Assembly: GCA_964427875.1 (NCBI GenBank)
Contig: CAYRVX010000011.1
Location: 21,262 to 85,261 of the forward strand
DNA: 64,000 bases
Reading direction: 5' to 3'
DNA from: CAYRVX01 sp964427875
GTDB taxonomy: Bacteria > Planctomycetota > Phycisphaerae > SM23-33
Shown here: positions 25,837 to 34,027 of the stretch, in pieces
Layout of the letters: the number at the start of each line of letters is the position of its first letter
How positions within the stretch are numbered: the stretch's first letter is position 1
Notes under the pieces: generated by a model
The model's database searches: none
Told to the model about the DNA's origin: nothing
Seen by the model: only the letters and a program-made list of their open reading frames with translations
Translations under genes and position numbers: made by a program

Positions 25837-25922
25837 CGGAGAGGGCGGGATTCGAACCCGCGGTACCCGAAGGTACACGGCATTTCCAATGCCGCCCGAT
25901 CGGCCACTCCGGCACCTCTCCC
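25837..25922 (-). tRNA. tRNA-Ser (GGA)
   Basis: An 86-nt cloverleaf reads on the minus strand. The acceptor stem GGAGAGG pairs with CCTCTCC, with G as discriminator. The anticodon loop is TTGGAAA with anticodon GGA. A long variable arm (GTGTACCTTCGGGTACC-type hairpin) marks a class II serine tRNA, and the T-arm GCGGGTTCGAATCCCGC is canonical. The CCA end is not encoded. It decodes UCC/UCU. Confidence 0.95.
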
Positions 25923-26280
25923 GGCAGCGAGCCCCTACTATAGCATCCGATGCCGGCCGTACAAGCGCGCCGCCGACCCGTCGGAACAGGTCTGCGGCTC
26001 TCGCCTGCTCGCCCCGCGGGGCGCGGCGATTGCGCCTGTGGATCATCAGGGCGCCCGGGCCGGCTGGGCGGTGCCTCGATAGGCCTGATTTTATTGGCTG
26101 AAATCAGCTTTTCGCCTTGACGTCGGTCATGGCGGGGCGCAACATACACGTGGCTTCTCGGGCTGTGTAGTCCGGAAGGGCGTGTCGTGACGGCCTGTCA
26201 AGGATGTGTGCCGGCTGTCGAGGACATCGCATTTCTTGCTTGTTTCGTTTTCGGGAACCATTTGAGAAGGAGCGAGGAAC
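25923..26280. other. Intergenic region between tRNA-Ser and HU genes
   Basis: About 360 bp hold the tRNA promoter on the minus strand and, on the plus strand, the leader of the HU gene. The leader is distinctly less GC-rich than its surroundings (for example GATTTTATTGG and TTGCTTGTTTCG). A TTGACG at 26118 could be a -35 element, but no convincing -10 follows at the right distance. The last bases contain the strong ribosome site GAGAAGGAGCGAGGAAC before ATG. I see no gene here. Confidence 0.5.
25937..25964 (-). promoter_or_regulatory. Sigma-70-type promoter of tRNA-Ser
   Basis: On the minus strand, TTGTAC (25959-25964) and TATAGT (25937-25942) are separated by 16 bp. The expected transcription start is about 7 nt before the mature 5' end of the tRNA. 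Confidence 0.6.
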
Positions 26281-26559
26281 ATGGCCAAAGCGATGACGAA
26301 GTCGCAGATCATGACGAAGCTGGCTGAAGCGTGCGGCATGACCAAGAAGGATGTCGCGGGGGTGGTGGAAACACTGGTCGCCCTGGCGTGCAGGCAGGCG
26401 AAGGTGGGCTTCACCATACCGGGCCTGGGCAAGCTCATCGTGGTGCATCGCAAGGCCCGCTGGGGTCGGAACCCCGCCACGGGGCAGAAGATCAAGATCA
26501 AGGCGAAGCGGGCACTGAAGTTCCGGATCGCGAAGGCCGCCAAGGACGCGGCGCTGTAA
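26281..26559 (+). CDS. HU-family DNA-binding protein
   Basis: A 92-residue basic protein of the HU/IHF family. The N-terminal helices are MTKSQIMTKLAEACGMTKKDVAGVV, and the body strand FTIPGLGKLIVVHRKARWGRNPATG includes the conserved GRNPxTG turn of the DNA-binding arm. The end is IKAKRALKFRIAKAAKDA. It binds and bends DNA as a dimer. The family length is about 90, so it is complete. It is expressed alone, with a strong ribosome site and a strong terminator directly downstream. Confidence 0.95.
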   Translation: MAKAMTKSQIMTKLAEACGMTKKDVAGVVETLVALACRQAKVGFTIPGLGKLIVVHRKARWGRNPATGQKIKIKAKRALKFRIAKAAKDAAL

Positions 26560-26596
26560 CAGCAGCTTCGGCACCGGCCATCCGTGCAGTACCAAA

Positions 26597-26633
26597 CGGG
26601 CCGGCCCTCCCGGAGAGGACCGGCCCGCTTTTT
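26597..26633 (+). terminator. Rho-independent terminator of the HU gene
   Basis: An 8-bp perfect stem CGGGCCGG/CCGGCCCG (26597-26604 and 26620-26627) with a 15-nt loop is followed by CTTTTTC. It sits 38 bp after the stop codon. Confidence 0.9.
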
Positions 26634-26663
26634 CTCGCTTGCCCGCCACGAGGGGCCGGACGC

Positions 26664-27851
26664 TTACCTTCCCTGGACGTCCATGCTGCGAAGGAACTCC
26701 TCGTTGCTCGGGAACTTCTCCAGCGCGCGGAGCAGTTGAGGCATCTCCTCGTCGACGCTGAGGCTGCTGAGCGTCCGCCGGAGCATGTGCATCTTCGGCA
26801 GCTTCCACGGATCGACGAGGAGCTCTTCCTTCCGCGTGCCGCTCTTGGGGATGGAGATGGCCGGCCAGATGCGCCGCTCGGCGAGCTTGCGGTCAAGCTG
26901 GAGCTCCATGTTGCCGGTGCCCTTGAACTCCTCGAAGATCAGGTCGTCCATGCGGCTTCCGGTCTCGATCAGGGCGGTCGCGAGGATGGTCAGGCTGCCT
27001 CCGTTTTCGGCCTTGCGGGCGGCGCCGAACTGGCGCTTGGGTATCTCCAGCGCGCGGATGTCCACGCCGCCGGTCATGGTCCGCCCGGAGGTCTCGATCG
27101 AGCGGTTGTACGCGCGTCCGAGGCGCGTGAGGCTGTCCAGCAGGATCACCACGTCCTGGCCGAACTCGGCCATTCGCTTGGCCCGCTCGATCGTGAACTC
27201 CGCGGCGCGGACGTGACTGGCGACGTCCTGGTCGTTGTTGGAGGCGACGATCTCGGCGTTGGGGCACTTCCGACGGAAGTCGGTGACCTCCTCCGGGCGC
27301 TCGTCGACGAGCAGGATGAAGATGTAGCACTCGGGGTTGTTGACGCCGACGGCGTTGGCGATCTGCTGGAGCAGGATGGTCTTTCCGGATCGCGGCGGGG
27401 CGACGAGGAGCCCGCGCTGGCCCTTGCCGACGGGGCAGACCAGGTCGAACACGCGCATCTCCATCGGCCCGCCGGGCGTCTCCAGCTTCATCATCGGGTG
27501 GGGGTCCACCACGATCATCTCCTGGAAGGGGATGATGTCCGTGTACTCCTCGGCGTTCCTGCCGTTGATCTTGGTGATGACCTCCAGCTTCGGCCCGCCC
27601 TTTTTCTTCGTGGGGGGCAGGACCTTGCCCTCGACGAACAGGCCGGTCCTCAGGCCGCGATGCCGGACGAAATCCTTCCCCACGAAGATGTCCCCGGGCG
27701 TGGCCCGGTAGCCGTTCTTCGCCTGGCGGAGGAAGCCGTAGCCCTTCTCCGTGATCTCCAGGACGCCGGAGCCCATGGAGAGCTTCTGATCCAGATCTTT
27801 TGACTTCGCGCTGTTAGTCTGGTCATCCGTGGTGGCAGACTGTTGATTCAT
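26664..27851 (-). CDS. rho: Transcription termination factor Rho
   Basis: A 395-residue hexameric RNA helicase that stops transcription. The primary RNA-binding domain starts near residue 28 (GVLEITEKGYGFLRQ), followed by VGKDFVRHRGLRTGL. The ATPase has Walker A LLVAPPRSGKT (about 148-158), a Walker B in VILLDSLTRLGRAYN, the MTGGVD Q-loop region and the FGAARKAENGGSLTI R-loop. The N-terminal helical Rho_N domain of about 45 residues found in most Rho proteins is replaced by a short polar tail (ATTDDQTNSAKSKD). ATG 27851 follows AGGAAGG. An upstream in-frame ATG would add DGFGGESYEEG and cannot be excluded. Confidence 0.95.
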   Translation of the reverse strand: MNQQSATTDDQTNSAKSKDLDQKLSMGSGVLEITEKGYGFLRQAKNGYRATPGDIFVGKDFVRHRGLRTGLFVEGKVLPPTKKKGGPKLEVITKINGRNAEEYTDIIPFQEMIVVDPHPMMKLETPGGPMEMRVFDLVCPVGKGQRGLLVAPPRSGKTILLQQIANAVGVNNPECYIFILLVDERPEEVTDFRRKCPNAEIVASNNDQDVASHVRAAEFTIERAKRMAEFGQDVVILLDSLTRLGRAYNRSIETSGRTMTGGVDIRALEIPKRQFGAARKAENGGSLTILATALIETGSRMDDLIFEEFKGTGNMELQLDRKLAERRIWPAISIPKSGTRKEELLVDPWKLPKMHMLRRTLSSLSVDEEMPQLLRALEKFPSNEEFLRSMDVQGR

Positions 27852-28014
27852 TGCAGGACCTTCCTCGTAAGACTCACCCCCGAAACCGTCCATTAACGAA
27901 ATCCGCAAGGCAAAGGTCGCAAGCGGATGAAGAACAAACACACGCCCCACTTACCATGCGTATCTTAACCCAAGACCCTAGTAAAAAGAAAGCATTTTTC
28001 GGCAAAAGTCAAGC

Positions 28015-28746
28015 CTAAAGAAGACCTTTTTCTGCGATTTCCAGCGCCCGCGTCAAGTCGACCCTCCCTTCGTAATACGCCCTCCCGATGATCGCGCCGG
28101 CGCAGCCGATCCGTCTGCACCGCAAGACGTCCTCCAGCGAGGCGACGCCGCCGGAGGCGATCACGGGGACGTCCGTGGCGGCGATGACCTCGCCCGTCGC
28201 CTCGAAGTTCACCCCGCCGAGCATGCCGTCGCGCGATATGTCCGTGTAGACGATCGCCCCCAGCGGCCAGCCCCTGACACGCGCGGCGAGGTCCACCGCG
28301 AGTGTTTCGAGCTGTTCGGTCCAGCCCTGGACGGCGAGCCGGCCGCCCCGGGCGTCCAGTCCCAGCGCCAGCTTGCCGGCGAGGTCCTTCCTTGAGGCGA
28401 GCCCCTCGAACCACGCCCAGTCTCTCAGCGCCGCCGAGCCGACAACCACGCGGCTGACCCCGCCGGCGAGCATCGACTCGACGGCCGCCGTGTTCCGCGC
28501 GCCGCCGCCGAGCTCGATCCTGGCATCGACGGCGTCGGCGACGGCCCGGACGGCGCCCGCGTTCGCGGGCCGGCCCGTGCGCGCGGCGTCCAGGTCCACG
28601 ATGTGGATCCATTTCGCCCCGGCCGAGACGAACCGCCTCGCCACCGCGACGGGATCGTCGTGGTAGGTGGTCTGGCGGGCGTAGTCGCCCTGGGCCAGTC
28701 GGACCACCTTGCCATCCCGCAGATCAATAGCAGGCAGGACGTCCAT
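28015..28746 (-). CDS. hisA: Phosphoribosylformimino-AICAR ribotide isomerase (HisA)
   Basis: A 243-residue TIM barrel catalysing the Amadori rearrangement of ProFAR to PRFAR in histidine synthesis. The catalytic Asp is at the N-terminal strand (LPAIDLRDGKVVRL), and the second acidic residue is in LALGLDARGG. Phosphate-binding loops are GGGARN and IASGGVASL. The TDISRDGMLGGVN loop is diagnostic for HisA rather than HisF. It lies 3 nt after hisH, so the two are co-transcribed. HisF, the partner of HisH, is not in the window. Confidence 0.95.
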   Translation of the reverse strand: MDVLPAIDLRDGKVVRLAQGDYARQTTYHDDPVAVARRFVSAGAKWIHIVDLDAARTGRPANAGAVRAVADAVDARIELGGGARNTAAVESMLAGGVSRVVVGSAALRDWAWFEGLASRKDLAGKLALGLDARGGRLAVQGWTEQLETLAVDLAARVRGWPLGAIVYTDISRDGMLGGVNFEATGEVIAATDVPVIASGGVASLEDVLRCRRIGCAGAIIGRAYYEGRVDLTRALEIAEKGLL

Positions 28747-28749
28747 GGT

Positions 28750-29364
28750 TCAGAGCCTGACGAAGTTCTCCAGCAATCTCAGGCCGACGGCCTGGCTCTT
28801 CTCGGGGTGAAACTGCGTGGCGAAGACGTTCTCTCGCCAGACCGACGAGACGAACTCGTGCCCATAGTCGGTGGTGGTGGCGACGATCCCGTCGTCAGCG
28901 GGCACGACATGGTAGCTGTGCGCGAAGTACACGTACGCTCCGTCTTCGACGCCTTCCAGGACGGGGCAGGGCCGGCGCATCCGGAGCTGGTTCCAGCCCA
29001 TGTGTGGCACGCTGAGGCGCCGGTCGGCGGCGGAATCCTCGAACCGGACCACCTCACCGGCAAAGACGCCCAGTCCCGTGTGCTCGCCGTTCTCGTAAGA
29101 GACGTCGAAGAGCAGTTGCAGGCCCAGGCAGAAGCCCAGGTAGGGCATGCCGTCGGCGATGGCTTCCTTGAGCGGCTCGACGAGCTTCAGGGCCCCAAGC
29201 CCCTGGATCGCCCCGGCAAAGGCGGCGACACCGGGCAGAACGACCTTCTGGGCCCGCGCGAGCTCTGCCGGAGTCGCGATCAGTTGCGCGTCGCCGCCCG
29301 CGCGTTCGATCGCCTTCTGAACGCTTCGGAGGTTGCCGATGTCGTAATCGATCACAGCGATCAT
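28750..29364 (-). CDS. hisH: Imidazole glycerol phosphate synthase, glutaminase subunit (HisH)
   Basis: A 204-residue class I glutamine amidotransferase. The nucleophile is Cys79 in YLGFCLGLQLLF; His186 and Glu188 in FATQFHPEKS complete the triad. It produces ammonia for HisF, which turns PRFAR into imidazole glycerol phosphate and AICAR. The start is ATG 29364 (IAVIDYDIGNLRSV). I looked for a histidine-rich leader peptide in the 177 bp upstream and found none. Confidence 0.95.
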   Translation of the reverse strand: MIAVIDYDIGNLRSVQKAIERAGGDAQLIATPAELARAQKVVLPGVAAFAGAIQGLGALKLVEPLKEAIADGMPYLGFCLGLQLLFDVSYENGEHTGLGVFAGEVVRFEDSAADRRLSVPHMGWNQLRMRRPCPVLEGVEDGAYVYFAHSYHVVPADDGIVATTTDYGHEFVSSVWRENVFATQFHPEKSQAVGLRLLENFVRL

Positions 29365-29541
29365 TGAGGGCCCGCGTTGGTAAAGGCCGCACTCCCCTCG
29401 CAGGAGAAACGCCCGCCGCCGGCCGGGAAACGAGGACCTCCTCTCCAAGCCTCAGACGCGGAACTTCCGAAGAACCCCGACCAGCTTCTTCCGAGCGGCC
29501 GCAAGGCGCCGCCGGCCGGGGGGCGGGGAGCGTTCCTGACG

Positions 29542-30228
29542 TCAGCCCTTCACGACCACGATCTCCACGCGCCGGTTCTTCGCCTTGTTTACCTTCGTGC
29601 TGTTGGAGGCGACGAAATGAGTCGCCCCCATGGCGACCGTCTCGACGGTCTCGGCGGGGACACCCCGGCTGATGAGATAGCGGGTCACCGCCATCGCGCG
29701 GTTCGCAGAGAGATCGAGGTTGTCCGTCCAGAGATTCCGCGTGCGCTTGACCGGATCGCTGTCGGTGTAGCCGTACACTCGCACGACCATGCCGGCGTAG
29801 CGGCTCTTCAGCAGCGAGATGATGTTGTTCAGGCGCGTCTTGCCGCCGGTGCTCAAGGTTGCCCTGCCCGCGGCGAACAGCACGTCGCTGCCGACGGTCT
29901 CCCTGTATACGGTGGTCTCGGCGCCGGGAACCGGGCGCGCCGGGCCCGCCGCGGCGGAGCTGGCCGCCAGCTTCCGCTTGAGATCCTGGTTCTCCGTCTG
30001 GAGAGCCGTCGTCCTCAGATCCTTCGACCCCATCTGCGACATCAACTGCGACTCGCGAGTCCTGGCGGCTGCGAGCTCACCGTGCAGGTCCTTGTTCTTG
30101 TTCGACAGCTCAAGATTCTGCTGCGACAGGTACTCGATCTGCTGCTTCTCCTTGTCACAGCAGCCGGCGGCAAGGGCCGAGACGGCCATCAACACGACGG
30201 TTATCCCGCTGCGGTTGATCCAGATCAT
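29542..30228 (-). CDS. OmpA-family peptidoglycan-associated lipoprotein
   Basis: A 228-residue protein. The lipobox ALAAGC places the lipid-modified Cys at about 23. A coiled coil follows (about 28-90: EKQQIEYLSQQNLELSNKN), resembling a Lpp-like spacer. The C-terminal OmpA domain (about 110-228) contains LFAAGRATLSTGGKTRLNNI, VYGYTDSDPV, LSANRAMAVTRYLISRG and the closing NRRVEIVV. The Asp and Arg residues that bind diaminopimelate are present in the DNLDLSANRA region. It probably tethers the outer membrane to the cell wall. AAGGAGAG lies 4 nt before the ATG. Confidence 0.9.
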   Translation of the reverse strand: MIWINRSGITVVLMAVSALAAGCCDKEKQQIEYLSQQNLELSNKNKDLHGELAAARTRESQLMSQMGSKDLRTTALQTENQDLKRKLAASSAAAGPARPVPGAETTVYRETVGSDVLFAAGRATLSTGGKTRLNNIISLLKSRYAGMVVRVYGYTDSDPVKRTRNLWTDNLDLSANRAMAVTRYLISRGVPAETVETVAMGATHFVASNSTKVNKAKNRRVEIVVVKG

Positions 30229-30355
30229 TGCTCTCTCCTTCCGTGTGAGTTCCCAGCAGAGTCCGTTGACAGGAATTATACCCGTGGCACGCGCTGATTC
30301 CAGCAGTTCCATTGAGTATTTCACGGGTTTTGGCTCGCGGACCCCTGCCGGTGGC

Positions 30356-30634
30356 CTACGTCCGCTCCTTGGGGGGTCTGCTCTGGTCGCGCCGAACCTT
30401 CCGGAGGATCCGCACGCCGCGGATCATCAGCCTGCACATCCAGTAGACCAGCACCCCGCCGGCCGCGGAGCCCAGCATCACGTAGATGGTCGGAACACCC
30501 TCCTGAGGCGAACCGTAAACCGAGAACTTGGCCGTGAGCTTGCCGACGTCCCATTGCAGCGCCAGGAAGACCGCCGCGGCGAGCAGCACGATGCCGCTGA
30601 CGATGACGAAGACGTAGCCCTTGAAGCTGCTCAT
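30356..30634 (-). CDS. Small two-helix inner-membrane protein
   Basis: A 92-residue protein with two membrane segments (about 7-27 VFVIVSGIVLLAAAVFLALQW and about 48-66 IYVMLGSAAGGVLVYWMCRLM) and a basic cytosolic tail (RILRKVRRDQSRPPKERT). It starts 2 nt after the prepilin peptidase stop, preceded by GGAGG, so it is co-transcribed. The topology is like LapA/DUF1049 proteins, but the sequence is not clearly of that family. Confidence 0.7.
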   Translation of the reverse strand: MSSFKGYVFVIVSGIVLLAAAVFLALQWDVGKLTAKFSVYGSPQEGVPTIYVMLGSAAGGVLVYWMCRLMIRGVRILRKVRRDQSRPPKERT

Positions 30635-30636
30635 TC

Positions 30637-31887
30637 TCACGGACCTCCACGTGTAAGTCGCCCGCCGGCGGTGAACAGCACGAAGTACGAGCCGAGCAGA
30701 TGCACGAGGCGATCGTAACACAGCACGGCCACCAGCGCCCCGGCCGCAAGCCACGGCCCGTACGGCAGCTCCCGCTGCTTGCGAGAGACAAAGATCGTCA
30801 CCGCCCAGGCCAGGGCCAGAAACGCCGCCAGGAAGAAGGCCAGTGACGGCACGATCCACCCGCAGACGGCCCCGACGGCCGCCAGGATGTGCACGTCGCC
30901 GAGCCCCATCGCTTCCTTGCCGAATACCAGTGTGCCGGCGATCCGGAAACCCCAGATCCACAGGCCGCCCACCAGGTACCCGAACAGCGCCGCCAGGAAG
31001 GCGTTCAGATGGACGGCCAGCCGGCCGCCCGACGGGTCCGCCAGGCCATGCCAGAAGCCCCGGACCGCGCCGACCTTCGTGACCAGCAGCGCCGCTGCGA
31101 TGGCCAGCAGCGCCGCCGGGGCCAGAAAAACCACCTCGCGGAGAATCTCCGTGCGGGGATTCACCCCGTGGGCCTTGGTGATCGCCACGCCCCCCGGCGG
31201 GGCGGGGGCCGCCGGCTCGCCCTTCTGGCCGCCCTTCGCCTCGCCGTTCGCGTCCGGCCCCGCCTGGGCTTGCGGCAGGGCCTTCTCGTCAGCGTCGAGG
31301 AAGCTTCTCTGGATGAACCCATAGTGCATCAGCACGATGGCCGCCACCAGGCCGATTGCCGCGGCCAGGCTCATCGCGCCTGTCACCGCGGAGACACGAG
31401 GTAGGAATGCCGGCCCCGGCGGCGAGGCGGCCGCGCACACCAGGCCGATCACCGAAACGAGCCAGCACACCTCCAGCGGGATGATCCAGTTCTCGATGTC
31501 CACCAGGGAACTGGCCAGCAGGCCGCAGAAAAGGATGGCGTGGGCCGCGAACATCGGCCAGGAATCCCAGAACTCCCCCGCGTCCCGGCGTATCCGCAGA
31601 ACGAAAAGGCACACGTACAGCCCGGAGACGAGCACGGCGGTGATCGTCTCCACCACGATGTATCGCGGCGAGATCGGCGCCTTGCAGGAGCGGCACCGGG
31701 CTTTCAGGACGATCCAGCTCACGAGGGGGATGTTGTCGTACCACCTGATGGCCCGACCGCAGGAAGGGCAGTGGCTGCCCGGGAACACGATGCTCTCCCC
31801 GCGCGGCAGGCGGTAGATCACCACGTTGAGAAAGCTGCCGACGCACGCCCCGACCGCGAAGAAGAAAATGCCAAGGATCACGTCCAT
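30637..31887 (-). CDS. Type IV prepilin peptidase (PilD/GspO family)
   Basis: A 416-residue polytopic aspartic protease that cleaves and N-methylates type IV pilin or type II pseudopilin precursors. The N-terminal methylase-type domain carries two zinc-ligand pairs (HCPSCGRAI and RCRSCKAPI). The two catalytic aspartates are in LLASSLVDIENWIIP and MGLGDVHILAAVGA (GxGD motif). About 100 residues separate the first two catalytic helices, including a Gly/Ala/Lys/Glu linker (about 215-262), more than usual. No pilin genes are nearby. Confidence 0.92.
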   Translation of the reverse strand: MDVILGIFFFAVGACVGSFLNVVIYRLPRGESIVFPGSHCPSCGRAIRWYDNIPLVSWIVLKARCRSCKAPISPRYIVVETITAVLVSGLYVCLFVLRIRRDAGEFWDSWPMFAAHAILFCGLLASSLVDIENWIIPLEVCWLVSVIGLVCAAASPPGPAFLPRVSAVTGAMSLAAAIGLVAAIVLMHYGFIQRSFLDADEKALPQAQAGPDANGEAKGGQKGEPAAPAPPGGVAITKAHGVNPRTEILREVVFLAPAALLAIAAALLVTKVGAVRGFWHGLADPSGGRLAVHLNAFLAALFGYLVGGLWIWGFRIAGTLVFGKEAMGLGDVHILAAVGAVCGWIVPSLAFFLAAFLALAWAVTIFVSRKQRELPYGPWLAAGALVAVLCYDRLVHLLGSYFVLFTAGGRLTRGGP

Positions 31888-31993
31888 GCCGATTCGGACC
31901 CTACCGCGCCCGCGCCCGCTTTGCAAGCCGCCGACCGGCGGCGAGGGCCAACGTCCGGCGGGTCCTCTCCAGCCGGATCGACGTCAAGCCGCT

Positions 31994-32560
31994 CGAGACA
32001 TCGACGCCGCGGGCGCCCGGCTGCTCGAGGCGGCGCTGATCCGCTGCGTCTGCCAGGCGGTCCGGGGCAGGACGGGGGTCTTCCAGATCTGCTACGGCAC
32101 GCAGTTCCTCACGCCGGGGCCGCTGCATCCGGTCACCCGGGCCGCCCCGCAGTTCGCCAGCGGCTTCGGATATCTGCTGGGGGAGTTCCCGGATATCCAC
32201 TTCAACATCCTCAGCGGCTACGAGCCCGACGAGCCGACCTGGTGCTCGCTGTGTCTGGGCTACGACAACATCTCGCTGGCCGGTTACTGGTGGAGCAGCT
32301 TCTACCCGTCGGTCATGCACGGCGCCTGGCACCGTCGGTTGGGCATGGTGCCCACCAGTCGCCTGTGCGGCTTCTTCAGCGACGGCTACTGCGTGGACTG
32401 GATCTACGCCCGCGTCAGGATGACCCAGCGCATCCTCGCCAACGTCCTGGCCGAGAAGGTCCGGCAGGGCTTCTACACGCAGGACCAGGCCGTCCGCGTC
32501 GCCGGCGAGATTCTCTTCGAAACGCCCCGGCGCCTGTTCCTGCCCGACGAGGACATCTGA
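31994..32560 (+). pseudogene. C-terminal remnant of a uronate-isomerase/amidohydrolase-like protein
   Basis: About 188 codons are open up to TGA 32560, with the content of the last two-fifths of a UxaC-like TIM-barrel protein: GVFQICYGTQFLT, FPDIHFNILSG, SFYPSVMHGAWHRR, then GFFSDGYCVDWIYARVRMTQR and a final helix ILANVLAEKVRQG. These resemble the TDSRSF-YTRHEYFRR and ILCNLLG segments of glucuronate isomerase. The metal-binding N-terminus is missing. The frame runs upstream only into the divergent promoter region of the prepilin peptidase gene, with no ribosome site. I therefore call it a 5'-truncated remnant. Confidence 0.5.
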
Positions 32561-32783
32561 CCCGCAGGCCTCCCCGGTCGCGGTCGCCCCGCTTGCCCGG
32601 CCGGGGTCGCGCCCCCGGCGCGCTGCCCTGGGGAGAATCCTGGAGACAGAAGCGCTCACTGGCCGACCTATATGTAAGGTGGAATAACATAACGCGGGTC
32701 GGGTACGCGGGAGCGGGGGCAGGCTTCCGTGGTGTGTCAGGGACCATCGGTCGGGCGGATGCCTGACCAGGGGATCGGGCGTG

Positions 32784-33260
32784 ATGTCGGCACGGGCATA
32801 CAAGCCGGGCCGTTGGGGCGGATCCGGGGGCGGGCCCCACGTGCGGGGCGCGTCGATCGGGGGCCTGCTCGTATCGGCCGCGGTGACCGGCTGGCTCCCC
32901 GGGTGTTCCTGGCCCGCGGCCGACGGCCGGGGGCGGACGCACCTCGTCCTGGGGCTCGGGATCATCAAAACCACCGACGACGTCGGGCAGCACGTCATCG
33001 GTCAGGGCCTCGACGCGCGAGCCGTTCGCACGGAGGCCACGGGCGCGTTCGTCTCGGGCATGCCCGGGATGTCCGGCCTGCTGCTGGGCCACGTGCGGCG
33101 TCAGGAGCTCGAGATCGCTCGCGACGCCGACCTTCTCGTCGATTCCCGTTCCGGCCCGGATGGCCGGATGCACGTTACCGTCGGGCGGCCCGACGTGCCG
33201 ACCGCCTTCTTCGCCCAATCCAACGCTCTGCCCGGACCTGACAAGGAGACATCGCCATGA
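32784..33260 (+). CDS. Putative lipoprotein, unknown (cassette gene 1)
   Basis: A 158-residue protein with a long N-region and a hydrophobic segment (SIGGLLVSAAVTGWLPGC). Its Cys could be lipid-modified, although LPGC is a weak lipobox. The mature part is beta-rich: THLVLGLGIIKTT, EATGAFVSG, LGHVRRQELEIARDADL, RMHVTVGRPD. GTG 32781 and ATG 32784 are adjacent start options. The stop overlaps the next ATG by 4 bp. In my recollection small bacterial lipoproteins with a THL-GLG-I opening are widespread but uncharacterised; no function is assigned. Confidence 0.6.
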   Translation: MSARAYKPGRWGGSGGGPHVRGASIGGLLVSAAVTGWLPGCSWPAADGRGRTHLVLGLGIIKTTDDVGQHVIGQGLDARAVRTEATGAFVSGMPGMSGLLLGHVRRQELEIARDADLLVDSRSGPDGRMHVTVGRPDVPTAFFAQSNALPGPDKETSP

Positions 33261-34015
33261 ACACACGAGTCGCCCTAAGCCGCGCCGGAGCGATCCTTCT
33301 GCCGGCGGCCGCTGCCTGCCTGCCCCTGGTCGGTGGCTGTTCGCAGCGAGTGCTGCGCGAGACGGTCTTCGCCAACACGGAAACGCTGCTTGGCATCACC
33401 GTGGCGCAAAACGTCAAGAACCAGATGTACGAGGTCAAGGTGGGGTACGTTCGCCACGAGCTGTTCCTCGTGCCCACGAGCAAGTTCGTGAAGTACACGA
33501 AGCAGGGCGACACGCTCCTCGAGGCGCCTGAAGGCGATTCGACCAACGACCCGTCCAAGACACCCGAGGTCCTAGGCGAGATCATGGTCGACGGGAGGAT
33601 CCCCGTCCAGGGCGGGCAGACGGTCGGCTTTGGGCTCCGCCAGAAACTCGCCGTGGGACCACTGGCCGTCCAGTCACCTGGAGCCATCGCTTTGATGGCG
33701 GACACGGACGCCGAAGCTCAGACCACCGCCGGCGTTCGGATCAAGGACCTGACGCAACCGACTTTGGAGCAGGAGAAGCTTCGGGCAAGGCTGAAGGAGC
33801 TCTTGGAGGCCAACGCGGAGCTCAAGAAGGAGGTCGTCGTCGAAGTGGGCGACAGGCAGATCAAGTGCGCAACAGGCCAGGAGCTTGCGGATGCGCTGGT
33901 CCGCAAGCACTACCCGGGCAGCACACTCTCCGATGTCGAGCACGGTGATGCCAAAAGGCTCCAGGAATTCCTCCGCTTTTTCGAGACTGAACTCAATAAG
34001 GCACAGCAGCTCTGA
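33257..34015 (+). CDS. Lipoprotein, unknown (cassette gene 2)
   Basis: A 252-residue lipoprotein with a clear signal (AAACLPLVGGC, Cys28). The mature protein begins with a beta domain (VFANTETLLGITVAQN, QMYEVKVGYVRHELFLVPTS, QTVGFGLRQKLAVGPLAV). It then has a helical, coiled-coil-like stretch (about 170-205, EQEKLRARLKELLEANAELKKE) and a C-terminal helix. ATGA-coupled to gene 1 and 12 nt before gene 3. The family is not recognised; it is probably envelope-anchored with a partner encoded in the same cassette. Confidence 0.75.
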   Translation: MNTRVALSRAGAILLPAAAACLPLVGGCSQRVLRETVFANTETLLGITVAQNVKNQMYEVKVGYVRHELFLVPTSKFVKYTKQGDTLLEAPEGDSTNDPSKTPEVLGEIMVDGRIPVQGGQTVGFGLRQKLAVGPLAVQSPGAIALMADTDAEAQTTAGVRIKDLTQPTLEQEKLRARLKELLEANAELKKEVVVEVGDRQIKCATGQELADALVRKHYPGSTLSDVEHGDAKRLQEFLRFFETELNKAQQL

Positions 34016-34027
34016 TGGAGATAGACC

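Noticed and set aside
29365..29541. Possible histidine leader/attenuator upstream of hisH
   Set aside because: No His-rich short ORF and no terminator with a T-tract on the minus strand. Only GC-rich direct repeats (CGCCGCCGGCCGG type) are seen.
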